NCBI GenBank assembly: GCA_903928445.1
Contig: CAIYRB010000181.1
Coordinates: forward strand, 18,141-82,140
DNA length: 64,000 bases
Source: an uncultured Pseudomonadota bacterium
GTDB taxonomy: Bacteria; Bdellovibrionota_B; Oligoflexia; Oligoflexales; CAIYRB01
Direction: 5' to 3'
Each line of letters begins with the position of its first letter. Position 1 is the stretch's first letter. Position numbers and translations under genes: made by a program. Below, piece after piece: positions 6,980-16,102 of the stretch. The notes beneath the pieces were generated by a model, which was given only the letters and a program-made list of their open reading frames with translations, did not search any database and was not told the origin of the DNA.

Positions 6980-9457
6980 TCAGTCCTTTTGGGTGGTGCC
7001 TCCGATGCGGCGGAGGCTCTCTCTGATGTCGGTGCTGAGTAGACTTTGTGAGCCCGCCGCCAAGGCGGTGATGCGACCTTCGATGTTTAGTTGACCGCTG
7101 TCGCTGGCACTGCAATACCCGAGGTCGATGAGCCGGTCGATATAGTTTTTCAATAGGTTTTTATCCAAGAACTCTGGCTCACTTACGCCGCCAAGGAGGG
7201 CAATGCGCTGGGCCATCTTCGAGCACTGAGCCTCAAAGTCCTGACGATTGACCGTGCCTAGGGAGAGGCTGTTGGCCATGAGCGCGTTGGTGACCGCATA
7301 GCGTTCCAGAGTTTGCCCTAGGGCCCTCCCGAGGATTAACAGGGTTGCTAGCTCCCGACTGGTGACGTCCGGACGATGCAGGTAGCCACCTTCCTGACGC
7401 AGTAAAAGACCTTCGTTGACGAGGGTCGAAATCCCGGAAGCGATGATTCGACTGCAAGCCTCGGTGTCCCAACGCAGGTAAAACTCAGTCTTAAGCAGAG
7501 GGTACAGTTGTTCGGCCGCCCGCATCAACAGGGCTTCTGCGAGGCGATCATTATGCTGGAAAAACGCCGAGAGGAGCGCCGGGACAACAACTAAGTGTAT
7601 AATATTATTGCGGTAATATGTCAGGAGGGTGCTTTCAAGCTCGGCGACAAAGAGCACGTCACCACCCGGGTGCTGAAAGCGCTCGACTTTGGCAACCGCC
7701 ATAGCATCGCGCAGCCAGTCGCTGGGCGTCCCCTCTGGCAGTGTGACGTCTCGACTGTAGGGAGCAGCGCGCATGGCCGAAACTAACCGGTCCATGAAGT
7801 ACAGTAGGTCATCCTCAGCTAAGGCTTTGGTCGGAGTCGACAAGATCACCAGCGAGAAGAGTGCCAGCGGGCTGACGACTGCGGTGCTATTGATCCTAGT
7901 CAATGCTTCAACGCCGAGACCGCTGACGACGGGAGCCATCCACTTCGGCTTGATCTCGGCGGTGTGTACCTCGTTCTTCCAGCCTGGGTGCCGCGCATCG
8001 AGAAATTTGCTGAGGTAGATCGGCTCGCCGATGCCGATGTAGGCTTTGCCAAAGTTCGTTTTAAGCACCCGCCGGGCGCGTAGAAGCTGGGCGACTGACT
8101 CGGTGCTCTTACTTTTGCCTCTTAGTTCGGTCTGGTAGGTGCGGACTTCCACAACCTTGTCGTAGCCGGTATAAATCGGAACGATAGCGATCGGTTTCTC
8201 GGAGTTGCGCAGGTAGCTATGCACAACCATGGACAGCATTCCGGTCTTTGCTTCGAGTAGACGACCGGTGCGGCTGCGGCCTCCTTCGGTGTAGAACTTG
8301 ATGGGATAGCCCTTGGTCAAAAGGTAGTGGACATATTCATTGAAGACGACGGTATACAGCCGGTTACCACCAAACGAGCGGCGAATATAAAAGCCGCCCA
8401 AACGGCGTAAAAGAGGGCCGACTGGCCAGAAGTCTAAGTTGATCCCAGCGGCGGTATGCGGCGGAAAGAAGCCCTCGTAATAGAGCGAATATCCGAGCAA
8501 TAAATAGTCCATGTGACTTCGGTGCGACGGCAGGTAGACGACCTCATGGCTGTGGTCGATCTCACGCAAGCGGTGCGCATGCTTGATGACCACGCCTCTA
8601 AATGCGCGGTTCCATAGCCAGGTCAAAAACATATCGCCCAGTTGAACGACGGCGTACTTTTGCTCGCTGGCGATCTCGAAGATGTAGCGCCGAGCCTGCA
8701 GCTCCATTTTCTCGACGGGAACCTTCTTTTTTCGCGCCTCTTCAAGTACGGCGTTTTTAATCACCCGAGTTTGCATGAGGTTGGCAGCCACGGCAGCGCG
8801 GCTGGGCAAGCTTGGTCCTAACGCCGTATTTCTCTGGCGCCGAAAATGAACCCGTAGTACTCGGCGCAGCTTCTTAGCCTTTTGACCGACGTCGCCAGCC
8901 TCGGCGACAAGTTCACGCAGCGAAATCGGCCTACCGAAGTACAAATAGTTGCTTCGCCCCTGGGCTAGCACGATAAAGAACTTCTGGATGACTCCTGCGT
9001 GCTCATCATCAAAAAATAACAGCTTTAGGAACGATGCCTTCTCTCGGCCGGGGTTGCGCCCCCAGAAGACCGAGACCGGCACGATCTGCACCTCAAACTC
9101 CGTGTCTTCCGTCGCACGCTGCAGCAACTGTAGCATTGCTTCGGGGGTGGCCTTCTCGGCCCGACTACGGTGCAGTAAACCAAGCCTTTGCAACCAAAGA
9201 TAGGAAGCAGCGCCGGGATGGTGCAGTTCCGACTTCTTATGATGTGGCAGTGGGAGCTTAAAGCGGCGGCAAATGGCGTCGAGAACCAATAAATCTGACA
9301 TCGCCCGCGATGCCAGCACGTAACAGACCGGAATGCCACTGCGCAGGCCCAATTCCGCTTGGGGGTCGGCTGGGACGACTACGGTCTTTACCCAGAACGC
9401 TTGGATCTTTCTTAGCCACCAGAACCAGCGCATTGAATTGAGGGAAGCCTTGGCCAC
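6980..9457 (-). CDS. plsB: Glycerol-3-phosphate 1-O-acyltransferase PlsB
   Basis: An 825-residue membrane-associated acyltransferase catalysing the first step of phospholipid synthesis from acyl-CoA or acyl-ACP. Length and motif order match PlsB: block I LPSHRSHMDYLLL with the H-x4-D pair His312/Asp317, block II GGFYIRRSFGGNRLY (354-368), block III FYTEGGRSRTGRLLEAKTGM (388-407) and block IV IVPIYTGYDKV (425-435). A long C-terminal helical region follows, as in the family. The start is GTG 9457 (MAKASLNSMRW), three bases after the panC stop, so panC-plsB-rsgA form one transcription unit. A second, membrane-proximal acyltransferase (LpxL-like) is found separately at 50.4 kb. Confidence 0.95.
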   Translation of the reverse strand: MAKASLNSMRWFWWLRKIQAFWVKTVVVPADPQAELGLRSGIPVCYVLASRAMSDLLVLDAICRRFKLPLPHHKKSELHHPGAASYLWLQRLGLLHRSRAEKATPEAMLQLLQRATEDTEFEVQIVPVSVFWGRNPGREKASFLKLLFFDDEHAGVIQKFFIVLAQGRSNYLYFGRPISLRELVAEAGDVGQKAKKLRRVLRVHFRRQRNTALGPSLPSRAAVAANLMQTRVIKNAVLEEARKKKVPVEKMELQARRYIFEIASEQKYAVVQLGDMFLTWLWNRAFRGVVIKHAHRLREIDHSHEVVYLPSHRSHMDYLLLGYSLYYEGFFPPHTAAGINLDFWPVGPLLRRLGGFYIRRSFGGNRLYTVVFNEYVHYLLTKGYPIKFYTEGGRSRTGRLLEAKTGMLSMVVHSYLRNSEKPIAIVPIYTGYDKVVEVRTYQTELRGKSKSTESVAQLLRARRVLKTNFGKAYIGIGEPIYLSKFLDARHPGWKNEVHTAEIKPKWMAPVVSGLGVEALTRINSTAVVSPLALFSLVILSTPTKALAEDDLLYFMDRLVSAMRAAPYSRDVTLPEGTPSDWLRDAMAVAKVERFQHPGGDVLFVAELESTLLTYYRNNIIHLVVVPALLSAFFQHNDRLAEALLMRAAEQLYPLLKTEFYLRWDTEACSRIIASGISTLVNEGLLLRQEGGYLHRPDVTSRELATLLILGRALGQTLERYAVTNALMANSLSLGTVNRQDFEAQCSKMAQRIALLGGVSEPEFLDKNLLKNYIDRLIDLGYCSASDSGQLNIEGRITALAAGSQSLLSTDIRESLRRIGGTTQKD

Positions 9458-9460
9458 GTG

Positions 9461-10312
9461 TTATTCCATTTCCATGTTGTCGATGAGTCGCGTTGTCCCG
9501 AGCTTGGCCGCTACCAGGAGGACACATGGCTCGGTGACCTGGCCGCTGAGCGGCGCGAGTGTCGCAGCAGAGCGCAGTTCGACATAATCGATCTTGACTG
9601 CCTGGCTGATTTCAAGGATTTTGCGGCACGCCAAGGTCAACTTTTGCGCGTCGCGCTCGCCGCTTTTGTAGGCAGCTTTGGCAGCGGTAAGGCCGCGATA
9701 AATGGCAGTGGCATGAGTGCGGTCTTGGTCGCCTAGGAACCGGTTTCGGCTGCTCATGGCCAATCCGTCCACCTCGCGCAAGGTCTCACCTGCCGCGATG
9801 CGATAAGAGAGGCACAAATCGGCGACCATTTTTTCGATCAATCGCCACTGTTGGTAATCCTTTTTGCCAAAGATGGCGACGTCAGGGCGAACGAGGTTCA
9901 GCAATTTCATCACCACCGTGAGCACGCCCTGAAAGTGTCCGGGTCGCGACTGACCGTCGAGGGTCAAAGCCATGCCTTGATTATGGACAAAGGTTTGAAA
10001 TCCATCTGGATACATTGTTGCCGCGTTTGGCAGAAACACTGCTTCGACTTGTAAACTTGCCAACAGCTCGAGGTCCGCGACCAGGGTTCGCGGGTATTTC
10101 GCAAAATCTTCATTCGGCCCAAATTGAGTTGGGTTGACAAAAATGCTAACGACGACGCGGTCGGCCATTTGGCGCGCCAAACGGACTAGGGAAAGATGCC
10201 CCAAATGCAGAGCACCCATGGTCGGGACGAGGGCGACCCGCGCTCCTTCTGCATCCCATGTCGCACGTTGGACTGCAAGTTCGGCCAGGGTAATGAACGT
10301 CGACGGCGCCAT
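9461..10312 (-). CDS. panC: Pantothenate synthetase PanC
   Basis: A 283-residue ATP-dependent ligase joining pantoate and beta-alanine to make pantothenate, the precursor of coenzyme A and acyl-carrier protein cofactor. The nucleotidyltransferase motif PTMGALHLGH (30-39) and the following FVNPTQFGPNEDFAKYPR are typical, as is the later AMSSRN loop. I start at ATG 10312 (MAPSTFITL), preceded by GGAG at good spacing; longer in-frame starts give a Cys/Arg-rich, non-conserved extension. It is first in a panC-plsB-rsgA unit, which places CoA/ACP cofactor synthesis beside acyl transfer. panB and panD are not in the window. Confidence 0.95.
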   Translation of the reverse strand: MAPSTFITLAELAVQRATWDAEGARVALVPTMGALHLGHLSLVRLARQMADRVVVSIFVNPTQFGPNEDFAKYPRTLVADLELLASLQVEAVFLPNAATMYPDGFQTFVHNQGMALTLDGQSRPGHFQGVLTVVMKLLNLVRPDVAIFGKKDYQQWRLIEKMVADLCLSYRIAAGETLREVDGLAMSSRNRFLGDQDRTHATAIYRGLTAAKAAYKSGERDAQKLTLACRKILEISQAVKIDYVELRSAATLAPLSGQVTEPCVLLVAAKLGTTRLIDNMEME

Positions 10313-10426
10313 TGGGAGTCTCCGTTGACGGCAATGCTGGGATGATGCGGGACCATTGTTACACCTTTCGTTATGAGTACAGGACTCTCGCGACGATGAC
10401 AATCAATTCGCCACACCCCACCTAGC

Positions 10427-10472
10427 GACAAAAAAAGTAGAGGCGTGTGGGCTTTTGGGCCATGCACACGCC
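10427..10472 (-). terminator. Intrinsic terminator on minus strand between rodZ-like gene and panC
   Basis: Arms GGCGTGTG (10442-10449) and CACACGCC (10465-10472) form an eight-pair stem, extended inside by GGC/GCC. On the minus strand the stem is followed by TCTACTTTTTTTG. It lies about 115 bases upstream of the panC start and 270 bases after the rodZ-like stop, so it ends a transcript from the interval or acts as an attenuator. Confidence 0.65.
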
Positions 10473-10715
10473 ACCTTAAGTTCGGCCAGGTAGCAAAGTG
10501 AGGAGATCTTTAACCGCCCTCATGGCGATCCGGCCCTCATGGGCCCGCACTTTTTAGGAAGCTAGCTTCCGTACATCTCCGTATGAACTCAGACCACGAG
10601 GATCTTCAAGTCCGTCCCGCTGTTCCCTGCCAGGTCTTCAACCTACAATGAGTGCATCGACATGCCCGGCGGGAACTTTAGCCAATGGGCCCTGCGGTGG
10701 GGCTGAATAGGCGGT
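10427..10715 (-). ncRNA. Candidate structured RNA or panC leader between rodZ-like gene and panC
   Basis: The 429 bases between panC (10312) and the rodZ-like gene (10742) contain no credible reading frame but do contain ordered inverted repeats. In minus-strand order these are an AT-rich stretch (10715-10748, promoter-like), a perfect 14-base palindrome GGAAGCTAGCTTCC (10557-10570), two adjacent hairpins whose loops both read ATGA(G) (arms GGGCC/GGCCC and CGCC/GGCG, between 10515 and 10546), and a hairpin followed by a T-run (10427-10472). This is what a small RNA gene or a structured mRNA leader looks like. It does not match the hallmarks I know for 6S, RNase P, SRP or tmRNA. Boundaries are approximate and the 5' end is a guess. 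Confidence 0.35.
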
Positions 10716-10741
10716 ATAACTATATAGCTATACTATATTTT

Positions 10742-11842
10742 TTACATTTTTTTGGCACTCGGTGCAGGTGCCTGAAAACTCAAGCGGCGAATTCGTCCCT
10801 TGGCGCCAAGTGGACCGAGCTGTTTGCCATTAAACGCGATCTTCACCGCTGCGGCGTCATAGATCATCACGTCGGCTTTCTGGGCGAAGGTAAATCGGTA
10901 GGTGTCAGGCTCCAGCTCTTTGACCAAGGACTTGCCTTTATCCACATCTAAACGAACCTTTACCGCTGAACTCACCGTCAACTCAAGCACCTGCGCTGCC
11001 CCTGGCTCTGAGCTGATTGCCTCGGTCGCCGCCGCCTTAACCGCGGCCTTTTTCTCAGGCGCCGGTTCGCTGACTGCTGTCTCACTGCTAGGCTCGTCTG
11101 CCGCCTTGCCTGCGGCACCGCTGGGAGAAGGTAGTACCGTAGGGAGGACCAATTCAGCTGTCGGGGGAGCGACGACTGCGTCAGCGTCCACCAAACGCCC
11201 CGCGGGACTAATGGACGCCCCACCTTCGCCTTTCCCCGGGCTTTCCATAGGCTTAGGCGGCTCGGACGAAGTGGCGGCCACTTCTTTAAGCTGCAAGGCT
11301 TTGGCGGGCGTCACGCCGAGCGAGTTGGTGTGGTCGCGCAGGTGCATGGTCATCCGATGCAGTGCGGCTGAGGTCACCAGCCAGTAGATCGCTACTAAGA
11401 CCGCCAATGCGGGCAAGGCCACCTGAACCAGCACGCCTCGGCGTAGGAGGCTCTGTCCGTTATGGAGAAACTTGGCGAGGCGGTCACTGCGTTGGCGGAC
11501 CGGCTCGTTTTTGATTTCAACCTTCAGCACCGACAACGGTTTGACCGGGTTCAGGACGGCGTCGAGAGAAGCCAGCAATTCAATATCGGAACGGTCGAGC
11601 GCCTTTGTGATGCTGCGGACAAAGCCTTTAACGAAAACCTGGCCAGGCAACTTATTGAGGTCCCCGGCTTCTAGGGCCTGAATAAAGGCGACGCTGATGC
11701 GGGTGGTCTGAGCCAAGGCATCAACCGTCACACGCTGCTCTTCGCGAAGGCTGCGAAGCTTCATCCCGAACGCTTGGCGTTGTTCCAAAAGCGTCACCGC
11801 ATCGGACGGTGTCGTGGTCGGTGGATACGGCATTACGGTCAT
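10742..11842 (-). CDS. RodZ-like helix-turn-helix membrane protein
   Basis: A 366-residue protein with the RodZ layout: cytoplasmic HTH_25-type helix-turn-helix (about 20-85, FGMKLRSLREEQRVTVDALA...FVKGFVRS), one transmembrane helix (137-160), a Pro/Ala/Glu-rich periplasmic linker and a C-terminal DUF4115-like beta domain (about 285-355, VRLDVDKGKSLVKELEPDTY). RodZ links MreB to the cell-wall elongation machinery. Start is ATG 11842, with CGAGGA seven bases upstream; an earlier in-frame ATG at 11869 lacks this. The gene is divergent from the TPR lipoprotein gene, with a shared 189-base promoter interval. No mreB is nearby. Confidence 0.8.
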   Translation of the reverse strand: MTVMPYPPTTTPSDAVTLLEQRQAFGMKLRSLREEQRVTVDALAQTTRISVAFIQALEAGDLNKLPGQVFVKGFVRSITKALDRSDIELLASLDAVLNPVKPLSVLKVEIKNEPVRQRSDRLAKFLHNGQSLLRRGVLVQVALPALAVLVAIYWLVTSAALHRMTMHLRDHTNSLGVTPAKALQLKEVAATSSEPPKPMESPGKGEGGASISPAGRLVDADAVVAPPTAELVLPTVLPSPSGAAGKAADEPSSETAVSEPAPEKKAAVKAAATEAISSEPGAAQVLELTVSSAVKVRLDVDKGKSLVKELEPDTYRFTFAQKADVMIYDAAAVKIAFNGKQLGPLGAKGRIRRLSFQAPAPSAKKM

Positions 11843-12031
11843 GGCTCGGTCCTCGCATTGTTGGTCCAACCAAGTTCAGTTGGCTTCGGCGGCGGTCTAC
11901 GTCTTGCGTGGGAGGATCTGCTACAATCAAGAAAGCAGCCCACCCCTGATCACGCCGCCAAAACTTCCGATCATGAGGACGGCTTACAGGAAACAGCCAA
12001 ACAGGATTTAACCGGCTTGAATTGGGATAAC

Positions 12032-12835
12032 ATGCACAAATTTATACGGGCTCTCTTGATTTTAGCGTTGCTCCTTGCTAGCTGTCAAACTCCGGTCAAA
12101 CCAGACAGCCAATCGAAGCTGGACCAGGTACTTGAATCGCAACGAGCAATGGTGCGAAACGCCCTAGATTCAGGAAGGCCAGAGTCAGCACTGGAATCCT
12201 TGCGTGGCCTTTTGCGAGAACGACCAAATGATGCCAGCCTGCGTAACCTCATGGGTATGACGCAGCTGGCGCTGCGCAATGCAACGAGGGCGAGCAAGGA
12301 GTTTCAGTTGGCCTTTAAGCTCGATCCACAGATAGCAACCGGCTTAAATCTGAGTTCGGCTCTGATAGAAACCGGCAACTATGATCAGGCCGTCCGCCTG
12401 CTAAATCGCCTGCTCGAACGTGCCGACAAAGAAAAATACTCATACAGGGAGCGCATTTTAAATAACCTTGGCTACTGTTATTCACTACAAAAACAATATG
12501 CCAAAGCTGAGGATTGGTACAAACAGGCGCTCGAGGAGAACCCGACCTTCTTCCCTGCTCACTTAGAGCTGGCCCACCTTTATGAGCGCACCAAGCGACC
12601 AGCCTTGGCCATGGTGTCTTACCGCCGTGCGATGGACTTCTGCGTGGTCTGCTTTGAACCGGTCCAATCGTTGACCGCCATGTACGTAAAAAGTGGGCGT
12701 TCAGTTGACGCTAGGCAGCTTTTAGCTCAGTTTGGCAAGATCGAGGGAATCGCCCCCGAGGATCGCGTCAAGGCCGGACAGTTGTTGAACCAGATTAATA
12801 TCTCGACAGCGCCGCGCCGCAGCATCCGCCGCTGA
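12032..12835 (+). CDS. TPR-repeat lipoprotein (PilF/PilW-like)
   Basis: A 267-residue lipoprotein: signal LILALLLASC, with Cys18 as the lipidation site, then several tetratricopeptide repeats between about 45 and 245 (for example RILNNLGYCYSLQKQYAKAE and FFPAHLELAHLYERTKRPAL). The size and TPR-only architecture resemble PilF/PilW, the outer-membrane pilotin needed for type IV pilus secretin assembly. No pilus gene is adjacent, so a general scaffold role is equally possible. The start is ATG 12032 directly before the signal peptide; the frame is open upstream, but that part overlaps the divergent promoter region and is not protein-like. The S41 protease gene follows after 121 bases. Confidence 0.75.
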   Translation: MHKFIRALLILALLLASCQTPVKPDSQSKLDQVLESQRAMVRNALDSGRPESALESLRGLLRERPNDASLRNLMGMTQLALRNATRASKEFQLAFKLDPQIATGLNLSSALIETGNYDQAVRLLNRLLERADKEKYSYRERILNNLGYCYSLQKQYAKAEDWYKQALEENPTFFPAHLELAHLYERTKRPALAMVSYRRAMDFCVVCFEPVQSLTAMYVKSGRSVDARQLLAQFGKIEGIAPEDRVKAGQLLNQINISTAPRRSIRR

Positions 12836-12956
12836 CCCATCCAGTGATTCACCGATCCGACCTTGGCAAAGCAGCGGCGACTGAGCTAACGTTGGGCCAT
12901 ATGACGCTGTGATGTTACAACATGGGCCCTAGTCCGCGCCCCAGCTTGCATCTTGC

Positions 12957-14435
12957 ATGAGGAACCACCCGGTGCTGAAGTCAACTACTCGTCTGTCGAC
13001 CGTGTGCCTAGTGTTTGTCGCAATGGCAGTGTTCATGGCTCCGTTCAAGCTGCATGCTGCGCCCACTCCAGCGAAAGATCTAAACGCTGCCCTACCCCAA
13101 CTGGATACCCGGTATCAATCGCTCGAGACCTTGGCGCGCGGCATGTACTACCTTGAGACCATGTACGTCGACATTGATAAGGTCAACCCAACTGAGATGG
13201 CGACCAATGCACTAAAGGGCGTCATCGAAAAGCTCGACCCGCATACGGTGTTGATGCCAAAAAAGGCGTTCGAGCAGCTGACCATCGACACCCAAGGCAA
13301 GTTTGGCGGCGTTGGGATCATTGTCTCGCAGGAAAATAACAAGCTCGTGGTTGTGTCGCCGATCGAAGACACCCCCGCGTACGTCGCGGGGGTCAAAGCC
13401 GGTGACGAAATCATCGCGATCGATGGCAAGGATCTAAGCAAAATCAAAAACACCGATGCGGTGGATTTCATGCGCGGCGAACCAGGTTCGACGATGAAGC
13501 TGACGGTGCGCCGCGAAGGCGTTGCTCAGCCGATCAGCTTTGACCTGACGCGCGAGATCATTAAAGTCAAATCGGTGCGCGATGCAACCTTAGCCGATGG
13601 AATCTACTATGCGCACATCTCTAGCTTTCAAGAGAACACTGGAGACGAGCTGAACGAAGTCCTAAAGAAGCATCAAGGCAAGCTGCGCGGTCTTATCCTG
13701 GATTTGCGCGACAACCCCGGCGGTCTCCTCGACCAGGCGGTCAGGGTCTGCGACTTGTTTATTGACAGCGGGGTCATTGTTTCAACTGTAGGGCGCGACC
13801 GTAGCCGCGTCGAGCGGGAGTTTGCCAGCAAACGCGGAGCTTATACTGGGTTCCCGGTGGTGTTGCTGGTTAACGGTGGATCGGCGAGCGCCTCAGAGAT
13901 TGTCGCTGGAGCACTGCAAGATCATGAGCGGGCGCTGGTGATGGGTACAACCACTTTTGGCAAAGGATCCGTGCAAACACTAGTGTCACTTCCTGACGGC
14001 TCGGGACTAAAGCTGACGGTTGCCCGTTACTACACGCCCAAAGACCGCTCGATTCAAGCTAAAGGCATCACTCCAGATATCTATGTTGCTTACAAACCCA
14101 AAGCAACTCAGGTCCCAAGTAGAAGTGCGGGAAAGCGCCGCGACGGCAGCGACGAAGAGATGCGCAAGGAGTCTGACCTAGAGGGCCATATCACCAGCAA
14201 TGACTTGAGCGACCTGGCCAAGGAAAGCAATATCAATGCGGCTGTTAGCAAATGGGCTGAGCCAATGCGCGCTGACAATCAACTGGTCACGGCCTTCACT
14301 TACCTAAAGAGCTGGTCCCGCTTTGAGCAACAGCGCGGTGGAGCGTCCGGCGGCAATGCTGGAGACAAGCTGCCGCCAAAGGTACTACCGGAGGCTAAAG
14401 ATAGTGCCAATGGCTCCAAAGACTCCAAAGACTAG
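12957..14435 (+). CDS. C-terminal processing protease (S41 family, CtpA/Prc-like)
   Basis: A 492-residue periplasmic serine protease that trims C-termini of exported proteins. It has an N-terminal signal peptide (hydrophobic 17-30, cleavage near HAAP), a PDZ domain (about 110-195, GGVGIIVSQ and the AGVKAGDEIIAIDG loop) and the S41 core. The catalytic dyad is seen in NGGSASASEIVAGALQDH (Ser311 by alignment with GTASASE) and FGKGSVQ (Lys336). LDLRDNPGG (249-257) is the conserved oxyanion-region strand. After about residue 380 the chain is charged and low-complexity, ending in Lys/Asp/Ser repeats. The start at ATG 12957 has no clear ribosome binding site. The following 263-base gap shows no confident feature. 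Confidence 0.93.
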   Translation: MRNHPVLKSTTRLSTVCLVFVAMAVFMAPFKLHAAPTPAKDLNAALPQLDTRYQSLETLARGMYYLETMYVDIDKVNPTEMATNALKGVIEKLDPHTVLMPKKAFEQLTIDTQGKFGGVGIIVSQENNKLVVVSPIEDTPAYVAGVKAGDEIIAIDGKDLSKIKNTDAVDFMRGEPGSTMKLTVRREGVAQPISFDLTREIIKVKSVRDATLADGIYYAHISSFQENTGDELNEVLKKHQGKLRGLILDLRDNPGGLLDQAVRVCDLFIDSGVIVSTVGRDRSRVEREFASKRGAYTGFPVVLLVNGGSASASEIVAGALQDHERALVMGTTTFGKGSVQTLVSLPDGSGLKLTVARYYTPKDRSIQAKGITPDIYVAYKPKATQVPSRSAGKRRDGSDEEMRKESDLEGHITSNDLSDLAKESNINAAVSKWAEPMRADNQLVTAFTYLKSWSRFEQQRGGASGGNAGDKLPPKVLPEAKDSANGSKDSKD

Positions 14436-14704
14436 GGCGACAACGGGCAAAAGAGAATACTGAGCCTTACTGCTGCGCATCCTTAACGGGATGCTGCGCT
14501 GGTTTTGATTCGCCTCGCCAAAAAAAAGCCATAGGCGGTGAGCGCGGCGTCTAGAGTCGCGTCAAACGTCTGTTGCTTGGTCGCCGCGGCGCCGTTACCG
14601 AATCGCCCGCTGCCTCTTCCGAATCGGGAAATGCGCCATTATGACGGATATTTACATTATCTGCGAGGGCGACTACAACAGAACTTAAGGAGGCACTGTT
14701 GCCT

Positions 14705-16039
14705 ATGCGTCACGTCCCCATGGTAGCCACTTACCTTCTGCCTGTATTACTTGCATCGGCTTGCAGAAGCGACTTTTTTGGGGCGCATGGCAAGCCAGCT
14801 GCGCCCTCACAGGGCAAGCCACAGATGTTGCTTCAAGGAGCCGAAGGGAGTCAGTGCCCACTTAAAACAGCCGAGCAGTGGACGGAGTTTCTTACCCGCA
14901 ATGCGGCCGACAATCGTTGGACTGACACCTGCGAGGATAGTCGCTGCAATGAGTCCTTTCATTCGTTTGTCAGTACTTCGATACAAAAGACCCTCGTTGA
15001 TTGCACTGACGTGATTACGGCTAACCCCAAGATTAAGACTTGCAGTGATCGCACTAGCCGCTTTATTCCAACCTGGCTACGTCAACATGACAGCGTCAGC
15101 TACGGCTTCAATCGTAACAACCACGACTACTTGACGTCCCAGGAGAGTCTCTCTAACCCCGAAGCTATGGTGCGCCCACCCCAGGCCATCATCGACGCCT
15201 TGCCAACTCGCGAGAAAGTCGAGGAGGCCGCTCGCCTCCATGGCTGGAAATATTTGACCCATGATTCTGCAATCGACAATATTCGCACCTTTATCTATGT
15301 CCCCGATGCCAAAGGGCGGTTTGACCAGTGGATGATCCTTAACTTAAGCGCACCCGGTGAAGATCAGTCGAACCTAGTTTTTTCGGTCCTGGGCGTGCAA
15401 AAGGCGGATCGCAACGGTACCCCCTTGGCGAAGGTGAGGCTTCACTTTCGTGATTACAACGTGACTCAAAGTGGCGGCAGCTTTGGCCTTGAGTATACGG
15501 AAGATCGTAATGGCAAATGCTTTTCCTGCCACGTCAGCGGAACGCGCAAACTGATCGACCGAGAGACCAAGATCACGGCGGCAAAACCGGTGGCTGGAGA
15601 AGCTGATTTTGATGCAACTGGCACCAAGGGGCCCCCTGATGGCTTCGGCGTCAAGCGCCTTAACGAACTCAATGACGTTCTGATGTCCTATGGCCTACCG
15701 GATTGGGGTGAGGACGTGACGATCGCAGACCACGGCCCCGTCCTCGGCGACGCCCAGGGCTGCACCAGCTGCCACAATGGCATCAATCGCGGTGCCCTCA
15801 CCGTGTCGACGAGCGAGTCGCAGGTACAAAAAAAGATGAGTGATCAACTGTCGATGCCGCAGGAGGCGGGCCTTCTTAAGCTGCTCGAAAAGGGTGATCT
15901 CCATAACGCTAGTCTGACACTCGACGAACGAAGCACGCTGCAGACTGCCCAGGATCGTCACGACAAACTGCTAGGCGAATACATGGATGCGCGCCTGCCA
16001 GATTTGCGTAGTTGGCTCCTAAGCGAGCGTTGTGAGTGA
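14705..16039 (+). CDS. Di-haem cytochrome c-like lipoprotein
   Basis: A 444-residue exported protein with a hydrophobic leader ending LLASAC (Cys20, probable lipidation) and two CxxCH haem-attachment motifs, CFSCH (272-276) and CTSCH (353-357). The second is followed by NGINRGAL, typical of a covalent c-type site. The N-terminal 250 residues carry several additional cysteines (for example near 51, 76, 81, 100 and 113) that could form disulfides. I do not recognise the family; a periplasmic electron carrier or haem-binding oxidase component is the cautious reading. AAGGAGG sits at 14687-14693, five bases from a TTG at 14699 and eleven from the ATG chosen here, so either start may be used. Confidence 0.7.
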   Translation: MRHVPMVATYLLPVLLASACRSDFFGAHGKPAAPSQGKPQMLLQGAEGSQCPLKTAEQWTEFLTRNAADNRWTDTCEDSRCNESFHSFVSTSIQKTLVDCTDVITANPKIKTCSDRTSRFIPTWLRQHDSVSYGFNRNNHDYLTSQESLSNPEAMVRPPQAIIDALPTREKVEEAARLHGWKYLTHDSAIDNIRTFIYVPDAKGRFDQWMILNLSAPGEDQSNLVFSVLGVQKADRNGTPLAKVRLHFRDYNVTQSGGSFGLEYTEDRNGKCFSCHVSGTRKLIDRETKITAAKPVAGEADFDATGTKGPPDGFGVKRLNELNDVLMSYGLPDWGEDVTIADHGPVLGDAQGCTSCHNGINRGALTVSTSESQVQKKMSDQLSMPQEAGLLKLLEKGDLHNASLTLDERSTLQTAQDRHDKLLGEYMDARLPDLRSWLLSERCE

Positions 16040-16102
16040 TGTTCGCCGATCGACATGACGGTAAGTCATGAGCTTATAATCCCCTTGTTTATGGAGACGA
16101 AC

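Noticed and set aside
10427..10715. Interval between rodZ-like gene and panC as 6S RNA, RNase P RNA, SRP RNA or tmRNA
   Set aside because: None of the conserved sequence blocks of those RNAs is present.
10715..10748. AT-rich tract taken as a sigma-70 promoter
   Set aside because: Several TATA-like hexamers exist but none has a -35 match at 16-18 bases, so it was described only as promoter-like within the RNA candidate.
14477..14510. Inverted repeat GCATCC/GGATGC after the CtpA gene as a terminator
   Set aside because: The stem is only six pairs, flanking bases do not extend it, and the T-stretch is interrupted. It was left out as too weak.
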